From: Sphingobacterium faecium
GTDB lineage: Bacteria; Bacteroidota; Bacteroidia; Sphingobacteriales; Sphingobacteriaceae
Direction of reading: 5' to 3'
DNA: 64,000 bases
NCBI RefSeq assembly: GCF_003054045.1
Contig: NZ_QBKH01000012.1
Location: forward strand, 25,161 to 89,160
The notes under the pieces: generated by a model
What the model saw: the letters and a program-made list of their open reading frames with translations, nothing else
The model's database searches: none
Told to the model about the DNA's origin: nothing
Made by a program: the position numbers and the translations under genes
Part shown: one piece after another, positions 41,146-51,350 of the stretch
Position numbering within the stretch: position 1 is the stretch's first letter
Layout: each line of letters opens with the position of its first letter

Positions 41146-42282
41146 ATGAAAACCATAACCCAACTTGGCCTGGCACTACTAAGCTTAATTTCAACACTCC
41201 ATGCGCAAGAAAAAGCGCCTTATCAAATTCAAGGAACACTTGCAGGGGTACAAAAAGAGCAAAAGGGCATGCTATTTTTACAACGTTATAACACCGATTT
41301 TAACCTAGATTCTGCGCGCATTGATCAAGGTAACTTTCATTTCAAAGGAACAATCGAAGGCCCCGAAATGGCCAACCTGTATTACATTAATACATTAGGT
41401 GAACGATCAGAAACACTTGATTTTTATATAGAAAAAGGAAAAATAACAATTAATGCCATATGGGGTAAGCTCCATACAGCCAGTATCAGTGGTTCACCAC
41501 TCAATACAGATGCCAAACAATTTGAAGAAACTCACAAGACTATCATAGATCATATAAGTGCTCTTACAACCGAATATTTCGAAGCGGAAGAAATTCTTTC
41601 TCAAGACAGTTTCAGCATGGATTCACCTGCAAGAGCTCTCATCAATAAAATTGATATTGACCTCAACAAATGGTCTGCACAGCTCAGTAAGGAACAAGCA
41701 ACTTACATCGACCAAAATCCTAATAATGCTCTCAGTCTATTTAAATTAGAGCGACTACTTAAAGATACCTCCAACCAACAATTGGTGACAACCTTATACG
41801 AAAAAATCAATCCTAAACTTAAAAGCACCCCACTTGGGCAACAGCTTCTGGAACAACTACGCAATCTTGATAATCTTAAAATGGGCGACATCGCACCTGC
41901 CTTCGCATTAGCCGATACCACAGGTAAGCAGATCAACCTGCAGGACTTTCGTGGCAAGTACGTTCTCATTGATTTTTGGGCAAGCTGGTGTGTTCCTTGT
42001 CGTGTCGAAAACGAGCATGTACAGAAAGCTTACAATACTTATAAGGACAAGGGCTTTGAAGTACTGGGCATCTCTACAGATATGATGCTCGACAATTGGA
42101 AAAAAGCGGTCAAGGACGATGGTATGACTTGGGTCAACGTAGTTGATCCAGAGAGCAAAGTGAGTGGACAGTACCATATCAACAGCATTCCATCTAACTT
42201 TTTATTGGATCCAACAGGAAAAATCATCGGGATAAATCTTCGTGGAGAAGCACTTCACGAATCATTAAAAAATATATTTTAA
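41146..42282 (+). CDS. TlpA-like thioredoxin with DUF4369 domain, locus A
   Basis: The 378-aa exported protein has a signal ending L-H-A-Q-E, an N-terminal DUF4369-type beta domain (Y-Q-I-Q-G-T-L, residues 26-110), a helical linker, and a C-terminal TlpA/AhpC-type thioredoxin domain with W-C-V-P-C (Cys282, Cys285) and N-S-I-P-S-N-F-L-L-D. It probably acts as a periplasmic disulfide reductase. Such proteins often follow SusCD genes in Sphingobacteriaceae. The gene is 13 bp from SusD and 27 bp from the M16 gene. Confidence 0.92.
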   Translation: MKTITQLGLALLSLISTLHAQEKAPYQIQGTLAGVQKEQKGMLFLQRYNTDFNLDSARIDQGNFHFKGTIEGPEMANLYYINTLGERSETLDFYIEKGKITINAIWGKLHTASISGSPLNTDAKQFEETHKTIIDHISALTTEYFEAEEILSQDSFSMDSPARALINKIDIDLNKWSAQLSKEQATYIDQNPNNALSLFKLERLLKDTSNQQLVTTLYEKINPKLKSTPLGQQLLEQLRNLDNLKMGDIAPAFALADTTGKQINLQDFRGKYVLIDFWASWCVPCRVENEHVQKAYNTYKDKGFEVLGISTDMMLDNWKKAVKDDGMTWVNVVDPESKVSGQYHINSIPSNFLLDPTGKIIGINLRGEALHESLKNIF

Positions 42283-42309
42283 ATCAACACTTTATATACT
42301 TAATCATCA

Positions 42310-45156
42310 ATGCATTTAAAACAACTGCTCTATCTTTCTCTTTTAGGTTTTAGCCCCGTCCTTGCCCATAACAGCTTTGCAACAGGCAATACCGAAATCG
42401 TATGGACCAAACAAAGTGCCGATACCACGGCCTTGCCTCTTGACCAAAGCGTACGTTATGGAAAACTGGCCAATGGCCTCACTTACTATATCCGCAAAAA
42501 TAGCGAACCCCAAGAACGGGTATTTATGTACCTCGTGAACAAGGTTGGATCGATCCTAGAGAACGAACAACAGCGAGGCTTAGCTCACTTTTTGGAACAC
42601 ATGGCGTTTAACGGTACAACACACTACCCTAACAATGCCCTCGTAGATTATCTTCAAAAAAACGGAATCAGCTTTGGTGCGGACATCAATGCCTATACCA
42701 GTTTTAACGAAACTGTCTATCAACTGCAATTGCCATCCAATGATAGCGAATTGGTCAACAACGGATTTCAGATCCTTCAAGATTGGGCGCAAGGGATCAG
42801 CTTAGATCATAGTGAGATCGACAAAGAGCGTGGTGTTATTTTGGAAGAAAAACGTGCCGGAAAAAGTTTGGGCGAACGGATACAAGATAAGACATTGCCT
42901 GTTGCACTCAATCAGTCTCTCTATGCAGAACGGATTCCAATCGGCACTGAAAATGTTATCCAACATTTCCCATATCAGGAGATCGAAAGCTTTTATAAAA
43001 ATTGGTATCGTCCCAATCTTCAAGCCATTATTGTCGTTGGCGACATCGATGTTGATAAAACAGAACAACAATTAAAAAAACAATATTCAACACTTAAAAA
43101 TCCAGCAAAACCAACAGTAAGGCCAGATTATAAAATTCCGCTAAAAGGCAAAAACCAATTTTTGGTCGTAACCGATCCAGAGATCACCTCGACTTCGATC
43201 GATATCAGTATCAAGTATCCAGAAAAAAAACTCAAAAGTGCCGACGATTTCAAGCAGTCTGTTATCAAAGCACTTTTTAATGATATGATGGCTAATCGGT
43301 ATAATCCAATCTTTCGCATCGCCAATCCCCCATTTCTAGGCGGTGGCACATCATTGAGTTCCTTTATGGGCGGATTAGATGTATTTCAGATACAGATCAA
43401 CGCCAAACCAGGTCGTTTGAAAGAAGGCTTTGATGCCGTTTGGCGTGAAATATTCCGTGCAAAGCAACATGGATTCACCACAGCAGAGCTACAACGTGCC
43501 AAAGATTCTTATCTAAACCAAATGGAAAATATCCATCAAGAGAAAGATAAAATATCTTCCTCTCAATACGTGGACGAATATATCCAGCACTTCTTACATG
43601 GTACCGCTTCACCCGGTATTGATCGTGAAATAGAATTGATCAATACCATCATGCCAACGATAGCTTTACAAGATATCCAACAAGTTCTTATCCAGAATCT
43701 CAAAGACACAGACCGCGACATCACCGTGCTGGCTCCGGAAGGAGAAAAAGCACAACTCCCTAACGAAGCAACCTTTCTGAAGTGGATAAGCGATCTCTCC
43801 AAAGAGAAAACGGCCCCATACGCTGAACAATCCAATGATCAGTCACTATTGCGCAGCAAAGCTCAGTCTGGTACAATCATTAAAGAAGAAAAGGATGAAA
43901 CCCTTGGTACCACGACCTTAACATTGAGCAACAATATCAAGGTCATTCTAAAACCGACCAACTTTCAAAACAACCAGATTAGTTTTCAAGGGTTTTCTTA
44001 TGGAGGTACCTCACTTTACGCTGATCAAGACTTCCAAAGTGCCAACAATGCCACTAATTTTATTGGAGCTAGTGGATTGGGCAACTATACAGCCGACCAA
44101 TTCGAAAAAGCGTTTGCTGGACGCACAGCATCCGCAGCGCCCTTTATCACCGAAACGGCTCAAGGCATAAGTGGATTATCCAATAACAAAGATCTTGAAC
44201 TAGCATTGGAAATGATGTATGGATATTTCACAGAACCACGTCTCGATACGGCCGTCGTAGCAGGTATACTGGCCAACGCAAAAGACAATTTAAAAGACCG
44301 CGACAAGAACGGTGACGTGGTGTTTCAGGACTCCTTGATGGCCATCCTATCTGGCAACAATATCCGTCGTACGGGATTGACTATCGAAAAGATCAATCAA
44401 ATCAATCCACAACGCGCTTTTGAGATCTATAAAGAACGTTTCTCCAATGCATCAGGCTACAACTTTACTTTTGTGGGGAGTTTTGATATAGAAAAGATCA
44501 AACCATTGATAGCCACCTATATTGGCGGACTGCCGAGCACAGGTGATCAAACTCCCAGATTCCGCAATTTAGACATCAATATACCTGCCGGCAAGATAGA
44601 GAAAAAACTAGCCCTGAGCAAAGAAGACAAAGCGATGGTCTATCTGATCCTTTCGGGCAATTATGATTACAACACGGCGAATAATATAGCATTACAGGCA
44701 TTTAGAGAAGTATTGGAAATCCGTCTGTTGGAAAGACTGCGTGAAGAAGAAGGTGGTGTCTATTCACCATCAATTCAAATGGACTACGACAAAATCCCTG
44801 ACGGACGTTATACGATTTCTGTAGGATTCAGTTGCGCTGTAGCCAATGCAGATAAATTGGCCCAATACTCATTAGAAGAAATTGAGAAGCTAAAAAATGA
44901 AGGTCCTTCGGAAGACAATCTCAATAAGTTTAAAACCAATGACAAGTTGAGTTACGAAACGGCAATAAAAACCAATGACTTCTGGTCTAATTATCTCTAT
45001 TCGAACCTCTACAATGGGGATGATATGCATCGCATCTTCAAACGTTCAGCATTACGAGATAAGTTAAATCAAACTGATATTAAAAACATAGCTAAACAGT
45101 TTATTAGCGACAAAAATGTCATCAAAATTGTTCAACTTCCTGAAACAATTAAATAG
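42310..45156 (+). CDS. M16 family zinc protease
   Basis: The 948-aa exported protease has the inverted zinc motif H-F-L-E-H (93-97) of insulinase/PqqL-type enzymes in the N-terminal domain and a second, inactive-type M16 half. Family segments N-G-I-S-F-G-A-D-I-N-A-Y-T-S-F-N-E-T and L-R-E-E-E-G-G-V-Y-S-P are visible. M16 enzymes degrade peptides or small proteins taken up through outer-membrane receptors. Its place at the end of the SusCD operon suggests it processes the imported substrate, or a metal-binding peptide. Length is normal for two fused M16 units. Confidence 0.93.
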   Translation: MHLKQLLYLSLLGFSPVLAHNSFATGNTEIVWTKQSADTTALPLDQSVRYGKLANGLTYYIRKNSEPQERVFMYLVNKVGSILENEQQRGLAHFLEHMAFNGTTHYPNNALVDYLQKNGISFGADINAYTSFNETVYQLQLPSNDSELVNNGFQILQDWAQGISLDHSEIDKERGVILEEKRAGKSLGERIQDKTLPVALNQSLYAERIPIGTENVIQHFPYQEIESFYKNWYRPNLQAIIVVGDIDVDKTEQQLKKQYSTLKNPAKPTVRPDYKIPLKGKNQFLVVTDPEITSTSIDISIKYPEKKLKSADDFKQSVIKALFNDMMANRYNPIFRIANPPFLGGGTSLSSFMGGLDVFQIQINAKPGRLKEGFDAVWREIFRAKQHGFTTAELQRAKDSYLNQMENIHQEKDKISSSQYVDEYIQHFLHGTASPGIDREIELINTIMPTIALQDIQQVLIQNLKDTDRDITVLAPEGEKAQLPNEATFLKWISDLSKEKTAPYAEQSNDQSLLRSKAQSGTIIKEEKDETLGTTTLTLSNNIKVILKPTNFQNNQISFQGFSYGGTSLYADQDFQSANNATNFIGASGLGNYTADQFEKAFAGRTASAAPFITETAQGISGLSNNKDLELALEMMYGYFTEPRLDTAVVAGILANAKDNLKDRDKNGDVVFQDSLMAILSGNNIRRTGLTIEKINQINPQRAFEIYKERFSNASGYNFTFVGSFDIEKIKPLIATYIGGLPSTGDQTPRFRNLDINIPAGKIEKKLALSKEDKAMVYLILSGNYDYNTANNIALQAFREVLEIRLLERLREEEGGVYSPSIQMDYDKIPDGRYTISVGFSCAVANADKLAQYSLEEIEKLKNEGPSEDNLNKFKTNDKLSYETAIKTNDFWSNYLYSNLYNGDDMHRIFKRSALRDKLNQTDIKNIAKQFISDKNVIKIVQLPETIK

Positions 45157-45168
45157 TAAACATACAAT

Positions 45169-45194
45169 TCCCGTTCGATTATTTTCGGACGGGA
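45169..45194 (+). terminator. Terminator of locus A
   Basis: Ten-base arms TCCCGTTCGA and TCGGACGGGA (one G.U pair) with a 6-base loop, followed by TACTTTTATT, 12 bp after the M16 stop. Confidence 0.8.
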
Positions 45195-45218
45195 TACTTT
45201 TATTAATAAGTTACAATC

Positions 45219-45769
45219 CTAATATGGAATCTTAAATAGCCGGAATTTCAATATTTCAAATAACCTTCGAAACTTGGCATTGTCCGTATAAATTGATGAA
45301 TCAATCCCAATAGATTGTAAAAAGTCACCCATTTCATTTTTTAAAGAGGTGACAAATGAGCGTTTATTCTCTTGTTCAGGATAAAGAGATAATTCCTAAC
45401 TCCCACGTAATCCTGAGCCAGCAAGAAAGCCATTTAACTCTTCTAGCAAGTCCTCAATAGCGCTATGGTCTAGTTGGCTATGCCAATGTCCAATTTATTA
45501 GTATCTGTGAGTTTGAATACGCATTAAATTGCTTATCTTCTTCTTTGCAGTAACCTGTATCGATGGCTTCCTCCAGTCCCGAATTCGACAAACATATTCC
45601 ACTACATTTTTGGTTATCCACATCATCCTCATCATCTGTAATTTAAAGCATTGTTTATCTACGGATTGAGTTCCTTTGCTGATTAATAACGACCTGTGAT
45701 TTCCTTTATACTATCTTTCTTTGTAAAAAAATCATTATCAAAATTCCGATAAACATAAAAATCTTTCAT
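45219..45769 (-). pseudogene. Decayed hypothetical gene
   Basis: Coding-like sequence broken by stops and frameshifts. From ATG 45769 the frame gives F-Y-V-Y-R-N-F-D-N-D-F-F-T-K-K-D and then a stop. Later, in other frames, come F-K-L-T-D-T-N-K-L-D-I-G-I-A and D-H-S-A-I-E-D-L-L-E-E-L-N-G-F-L-A-G-S-G. After an in-frame TAG comes F-V-T-S-L-K-N-E-M-G-D-F-L-Q-S-I-G. The original protein would have had about 180 residues. The family is not recognised. It lies between the two SusCD loci. Confidence 0.6.
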
Positions 45770-46256
45770 CTTTAAAAATTGAAGTGAAGGATTATTTTTA
45801 TCAACGTTCTATGTTGTGCTTTTCAAATACCTATTGGACTCGATTCCACTAATCCAATAAGAAGTTGCGATCTTAAATTATAAAACGATAATAAATATTG
45901 AAAAAACGGAAGTGTGCAATAAAAAATTCAGAATATCAATACTCCAAAATTTAAATACAATAATATATTCGAAAGTAAGACGTAAAGACATTTTCTTCAA
46001 AAACAAACGTTAACTTCGATTATAAACCAATTGATTATTAACATCATGAATATAATTTTTATTTAAGAAACCAAGAGTAGCTCTATCCATTCAAATATTG
46101 ATACCACTACCGGCTTCATACGTTTTTAACAATAGTGACAGGAATAAAATTAGCAAAAAAGTTGCCATAAGCCATAAATATTACTATAATTGAAAAATAA
46201 TACAATATAATTTAAAAATTTGGAAGCCAAAACCAATTAGTTCACACAATATCATA
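45770..46256. other. AT-rich intergenic leader of locus B
   Basis: No reading frame or repeat of note. It must hold the promoter of the locus B sigma gene, but no consensus box was identified by eye. Confidence 0.4.
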
Positions 46257-46838
46257 ATGAAAAACGAACATGTATGGCATAGTAAGGAGAGTTTGCTGGA
46301 GCGTCTAAAACTGGGCGATCTAGAGGCTTTCAACATGATCTATGAGCAATACTGGTCTGTCCTAATCAATGAGTCCTATAAAAGACTTCATAATATGGCT
46401 CTTTGTGAAGAAGTGGTACAAGATGTATTTATAGACCTTTGGCAACAGAGAGCGGTGAGAGAAATCCAGAACCTTGAGGCCTATCTGCGGACCTGTATGA
46501 AATTTAAAGTCTTTGAAATTTACAGGAAAAATAGGAGAACAAAATCAATGCTCGAAGAAAATCTATCTTTAATGCAGGAACATGAGATTTCCGAGTATGA
46601 TCAATATGCAGAAAAAGATTTAAAATCTCTAATACAAGAATGGATTGCACATCTACCACAGAAAAGAAAAGAAATCTTTAAAATGAGATATCTCGATGAA
46701 CTGTCTACCAAAGAAATAAGCGAAATGACTGAAAGCTCACAAAATACAGTACAAAACCATTTAGGTATCTCCATTGCTAAACTAAGAAAATTGATCATTC
46801 AACATTTTTTGCTCTTTATACTTACTTTATTTCACTGA
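46257..46838 (+). CDS. ECF sigma factor, SusCD locus B
   Basis: The 193-aa sigma factor has region 2 with D-L-E-A-F-N-M-I-Y-E-Q-Y-W, C-E-E-V-V-Q-D-V-F-I-D-L-W and L-E-A-Y-L-R-T-C-M-K-F-K, and region 4 with L-P-Q-K-R-K-E-I-F-K-M-R-Y and L-S-T-K-E-I-S-E-M. A short hydrophobic C-terminus (F-L-L-F-I-L-T-L-F) resembles that of the locus A sigma factor. It is followed by a FecR gene, SusC, SusD and a thioredoxin, the same order as locus A. Confidence 0.93.
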   Translation: MKNEHVWHSKESLLERLKLGDLEAFNMIYEQYWSVLINESYKRLHNMALCEEVVQDVFIDLWQQRAVREIQNLEAYLRTCMKFKVFEIYRKNRRTKSMLEENLSLMQEHEISEYDQYAEKDLKSLIQEWIAHLPQKRKEIFKMRYLDELSTKEISEMTESSQNTVQNHLGISIAKLRKLIIQHFLLFILTLFH

Positions 46839-46926
46839 TTTCAAATAAGTTGCAAATAAATTACTTTGAGACTAGTACGATCTTCCTGTTTAAGTACACT
46901 GTATATATATACTGTACTAATCAAAA

Positions 46927-47964
46927 ATGGAACATCATAACCCAAGGCTTCAAAATCTTATAGATAAATACCTAAAAGGTAAATGCAATGAAGAGGAATC
47001 AGAAATTGTTGAAAATTTTTTTGAAAGTTTTTCATCACGCCCAGATATCTTGGATCAACTTGATCCTGAAAAACAACATGAAATAAAAAGAAGGATCCAG
47101 GAAAATGTCTTAAACAGAATTTCACCAACACCTGTCCGAAAAATCAGTATGATTAAACTTACTGTTGCCGCGACTGTAGCACTTTTCTGTATTTCAATTG
47201 CATATCAATATCTGTATAAAAACAGTAGCTTAAAAAATATAGAAATCAACTTAGCAAACGGACAACAGCGCCATATTACGCTAGAAGATGGAACAAAAAT
47301 TACACTCAATGCATCCAGTAGAATTATTTATCCTAATTCTTTTAAAGACTCTTCTAAACGTGAAGTGATTTTAATCGGTGAAGCATTTTTCGATGTCGCT
47401 AAAAATCCTAAAAAACCTTTTATCATCCACACCCCAAGAATGGAAATCAGTGTCTTGGGAACTGCTTTTAATGTTCGTGACTATGAAAATGAAAGAAATG
47501 CAGAGACTGCTTTAATACGGGGGAAAGTTTCGATATGGAAAACTGGCCATACGGATAAAAAATTTATCTTGAACCCGAATGAAAAGTTTGTTCTATCTAA
47601 TGCGGCTATCCATAACGCGGATATCCATAACCATGTACAATCCACCAAGCCAAAAGTTGTCTCTCTGCAATATGCCACAGTTGCAGTCCAGCCTTTAGTT
47701 CTCTCAAATCAAGACGGTACTGCACTCGAAACAGAATGGATGCTAAAACGGATGACCATCCGTGATGAAAGATTGGCAGATATTGTACTCAAACTGGAAC
47801 GTATGTATGGTGTGGAAATACAGATCTTAAGTAGCAAAATTGCTATACAACGCTTCTCTGCGACATTTGAAAATGAAGATCTAGACAATATATTAAAAGC
47901 ACTGCAGACTGTTAATTACTTCCAGATCAAAAAGACGGGTAAAAATCAAATACAGCTATTTTAA
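46927..47964 (+). CDS. FecR-type anti-sigma factor, locus B
   Basis: The 345-aa protein has a cytoplasmic N-terminus (I-D-K-Y-L-K-G-K-C-N-E-E-E-S), one transmembrane helix (L-T-V-A-A-T-V-A-L-F-C-I-S-I-A), and a FecR domain (I-T-L-E-D-G-T-K-I-T-L-N-A-S-S-R-I-I-Y-P, G-E-A-F-F-D-V-A). It ends in a DUF4974 domain (R-L-A-D-I-V-L-K-L-E-R-M-Y-G-V-E-I). It should hold the sigma factor inactive until SusC signals. Confidence 0.94.
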   Translation: MEHHNPRLQNLIDKYLKGKCNEEESEIVENFFESFSSRPDILDQLDPEKQHEIKRRIQENVLNRISPTPVRKISMIKLTVAATVALFCISIAYQYLYKNSSLKNIEINLANGQQRHITLEDGTKITLNASSRIIYPNSFKDSSKREVILIGEAFFDVAKNPKKPFIIHTPRMEISVLGTAFNVRDYENERNAETALIRGKVSIWKTGHTDKKFILNPNEKFVLSNAAIHNADIHNHVQSTKPKVVSLQYATVAVQPLVLSNQDGTALETEWMLKRMTIRDERLADIVLKLERMYGVEIQILSSKIAIQRFSATFENEDLDNILKALQTVNYFQIKKTGKNQIQLF

Positions 47965-47988
47965 AACAAACTAACCTACATAACTCAT

Positions 47989-50900
47989 ATGAACAAAACA
48001 GTACCCAAATTTAAAAAAGAATCCAGATTGGCACTGCTTCTGGTTTGTCTCAGCACTGTGCATGTGCAGAGTTTTGCCTATTCACAAACTGAAAAAATTG
48101 ATGTATCCATAAAGGCCGGCAAGCTGGAAGACGTATTTCAGACCATCAATGAAAACAGTAAATACAAAATGTTCTTCAGTAAGGCTATACTTCCCAATTC
48201 AACAATAAATATTATAGCTGACAAAATTAGTATTAAAGATGTACTATCAAAATCTCTTTCAGGAAGTAATCTGACCTGGGAATTGCTGGATAATAATATC
48301 ATAGCTATAAAAGAAAAGAAACAAAGTCAACCACATTTGTCTGGACAAGTACTTAATGAAAATGGCTCTCCGTTAGCAGGTGTGTCCGTGATCATAAAAG
48401 ACTGGCAAAAAGAGGCATACCGAAATATACAGACAAGTACAGCTACTGATGTGAATGGACAGTGGGGATTGAGGATACCCAATGAAGATATAACCATCAT
48501 ATTTTCTTTCATGGGGTACCAGAAGGTGGAGGTTTCGGCCAAGCAGCTTCTTGCAAACGCTACTCCTATCCGATTGAAGCCTGAAGAAGGCAGTTTAGAA
48601 GAAGTTGTTGTGATCGGCTATGGAACGACAACCCGTCGATTAAATACGGGATCAGTAGCTTCGATCACAGCCAAAGATATTGCATCTCAACCTGTAAGCA
48701 ATCCACTAGCAGCATTAGCCGGTAGAATGTCAGGTGTCTTGATTGCCCAAAATAACGGTGTGCCCGGAAGTGCGGTACAGATACAGATCAGAAACCAGGC
48801 TTCATTAAGCGGAACGACCTCAGGATCTATTCCCTTGTACGTTATTGATGGGGTGCCTTTCACGAATTTTAACGGCGGTCAACCTGCGACCGACAATCTA
48901 AACTCTTTTGGTATTTCTGGATCTTCTGGTGGTCTGAGTCCGTTTAGTATGATTAATCCTTCTGACATAGAACGTATAGATGTACTCAAGGATGCCGATG
49001 CTACAGCAATTTATGGTAGCCGTGGTGCCAATGGTGTGGTATTGATCACGACAAAGAAAGGATCATCAGGACGTACGCGCATCGGTGTTAATTTTAACAG
49101 CGGATTTACGGAAGTGAATCGATTTATCCCGATGATGAATCTGGAAGAATATCTATCCTTGAGAAAGGAAGCTTTTGCTAATGATGGTACGGTACCAACG
49201 GCAACAAATGCTCCAGACCTATTGTTATGGAACCAGAATAAATCGACAGACTGGCAAAAAATGCTGATCGGCAATAAAGGCCATATTACGGATATGCAAG
49301 CGAATATGTCGGGCGGAAATGAGTCTACACGCTTTTTCTTTAACTCCGGATACAGACGCGAAAGCACAGTATTCTATGGAGATAGCAAAAATAGCAGGTT
49401 TACCTCTCGTCTTAACCTGGATCATACGTCTGCAGACAAGAAGTTTAATGCGGCACTATCTGTCAGTTACGCCAATGACAATTCGGATATGCCCTCTGCG
49501 GATATTACTTCGATGTATAACCTGCCTCCTAACTACCCTATCTATGACGACAATGGAAGATTTTATTGGCTACCCTCATCAGCAGGGATCAACAATCCTA
49601 TTGCTATGCTCAACAGAAAATATATAGGAACGACGAACAACCTCATTTCAAATGCAAACCTGAGCTATAAGATTATCCCCGGGATGACCGTTAAAACAAA
49701 TTTCGGGTACACCATAACACAGCTCAGCCAAAATAACCAGACACCGATTTCATCCTTAAATAATACCCTCACGAATCCATTGGGCTCATCGGCTTTTTCC
49801 AATACAAAAGCGGAGAACTGGATTATCGAACCTACACTGGATTACGTCAAAAATATAGGTCAAGGCAAACTAACAGCATTAATCGGTACGAGTTTCCAGC
49901 AGAATTCCTCCCGCTCACAGACAACTAATGGATCTAATTATAGCAATGATGCACTTTTAGGATCGCTCAGTGCGGCAGGAACATTCACCGCGAACAACAA
50001 TCTTGTTTATTACAAATACAATGCAGTATTTGGAAAAGTGAATTACGACTGGAATGAGAAATACTTATTTAACGGAACATTTAGAAGAGATGGTTCTTCA
50101 CGTTTTGGTCCAAAAAACAGGTTTGGAAATTTCGGCGCGATAGGCCTTGGCTGGGTATTTGGCAAAGAAGATTTTGTGCAGGACAAGCTGCCGTTCCTCA
50201 GTTTCGGTAAACTGAGAGCAAGTTATGGTACGACCGGGAATGATCAGATATCAAACTATATGTATCTTCCGCTTTACTCCTCTGCTACAGCTTATCTAAA
50301 TAATCCCTCGATGAACATTGGGACACTGCCTAATGAATATATCAAATGGGAAACAACCAAAAAGATGGAATTTGCCCTTGACCTTGGTTTCTTGAGAGAC
50401 CGTATTTTGTTCACAGGTAACTATTTTAGAAACCGCTCAGGCGACCAGATTACAGACGTTATCCTAAGTACTCAAGTGGGCTATAATAGTTATAAGGCCA
50501 ATCTTCCTGCACTGATTCAAAATACGGGACTGGAACTGGAATTGAATACCACCAATATTGCTACGGAAAATTTCACATGGAAAACATCGACCAACTTCAC
50601 ATTCTATAAAAATAAATTAGTGGAATTTCCAGGAATTGAAAATACATTCTATGCGAGCAGTTTTCTCGTTGGAGAACCTCTCAATCTGATCCGTCTTTAT
50701 CATTATCAGGGGGTAGATGAAGCAACTGGCAGCGCTACTTATGAAGACCGCAATGGTGATGGCGTTATCAATGGAGACGACCGCTATGTTGCTGACTTAG
50801 GAGCACCATTTTATGGAGGATTTAACAATACGTTTTCATACAAAGGATTTGAGCTGGGTGTATTTTTCCAGTTTAACCATCGATTTGGAGTGACCAAAAT

Positions 50901-51339
50901 TTTAAATACAAGACCTGGAGCAATGGTTAACCAGAATGAATACTGGCTTGGAAGATGGTCTCCAACAAATCCGAATACAGATATTCCTGGAGCGATCACA
51001 CCGTCATCACCAACTTCTACGCCTGCAGGAACTGCTTTAAACAATTCATACAATCTATACAGTAGCTCTGATGCTGTCTACGGGGATGCATCTTATATTA
51101 AATTGAGATCTATAAACCTTTCCTACAGCCTGCCCAAAAGCTGGACTTCGCGATTGAAAATGTCCAATTGCAATGTCTTTATGCAGGGCCAGAATCTGTT
51201 TACCTGGGCAAAGAACAAGTATGTGCTGGATACAGAAACTACCGTCCAGGGCGGTCCCTCTGGTTTAGGTACGGGCACTATCGCACAAGTGCTACCTCCA
51301 TTGCGCACAATTGTCTTTGGATTTAACTGTCAATTTTAA
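47989..51339 (+). CDS. SusC/RagA TonB-dependent receptor, locus B
   Basis: The 1116-aa receptor has a signal region, an STN domain (L-E-D-V-F-Q-T-I-N-E-N-S-K-Y-K-M-F-F-S), a carboxypeptidase-like domain (G-Q-V-L-N-E-N-G-S-P-L-A-G-V-S-V), a plug with V-V-V-I-G-Y-G-T, L-Y-V-I-D-G-V-P-F and V-L-K-D-A-D-A-T-A-I-Y-G-S-R-G-A-N-G, and a barrel ending F-G-F-N-C-Q-F. It is similar in layout to the locus A receptor but diverged, so the substrates may differ. Partner of the SusD at 51351. Confidence 0.95.
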   Translation: MNKTVPKFKKESRLALLLVCLSTVHVQSFAYSQTEKIDVSIKAGKLEDVFQTINENSKYKMFFSKAILPNSTINIIADKISIKDVLSKSLSGSNLTWELLDNNIIAIKEKKQSQPHLSGQVLNENGSPLAGVSVIIKDWQKEAYRNIQTSTATDVNGQWGLRIPNEDITIIFSFMGYQKVEVSAKQLLANATPIRLKPEEGSLEEVVVIGYGTTTRRLNTGSVASITAKDIASQPVSNPLAALAGRMSGVLIAQNNGVPGSAVQIQIRNQASLSGTTSGSIPLYVIDGVPFTNFNGGQPATDNLNSFGISGSSGGLSPFSMINPSDIERIDVLKDADATAIYGSRGANGVVLITTKKGSSGRTRIGVNFNSGFTEVNRFIPMMNLEEYLSLRKEAFANDGTVPTATNAPDLLLWNQNKSTDWQKMLIGNKGHITDMQANMSGGNESTRFFFNSGYRRESTVFYGDSKNSRFTSRLNLDHTSADKKFNAALSVSYANDNSDMPSADITSMYNLPPNYPIYDDNGRFYWLPSSAGINNPIAMLNRKYIGTTNNLISNANLSYKIIPGMTVKTNFGYTITQLSQNNQTPISSLNNTLTNPLGSSAFSNTKAENWIIEPTLDYVKNIGQGKLTALIGTSFQQNSSRSQTTNGSNYSNDALLGSLSAAGTFTANNNLVYYKYNAVFGKVNYDWNEKYLFNGTFRRDGSSRFGPKNRFGNFGAIGLGWVFGKEDFVQDKLPFLSFGKLRASYGTTGNDQISNYMYLPLYSSATAYLNNPSMNIGTLPNEYIKWETTKKMEFALDLGFLRDRILFTGNYFRNRSGDQITDVILSTQVGYNSYKANLPALIQNTGLELELNTTNIATENFTWKTSTNFTFYKNKLVEFPGIENTFYASSFLVGEPLNLIRLYHYQGVDEATGSATYEDRNGDGVINGDDRYVADLGAPFYGGFNNTFSYKGFELGVFFQFNHRFGVTKILNTRPGAMVNQNEYWLGRWSPTNPNTDIPGAITPSSPTSTPAGTALNNSYNLYSSSDAVYGDASYIKLRSINLSYSLPKSWTSRLKMSNCNVFMQGQNLFTWAKNKYVLDTETTVQGGPSGLGTGTIAQVLPPLRTIVFGFNCQF

Positions 51340-51350
51340 AACGTACAACA

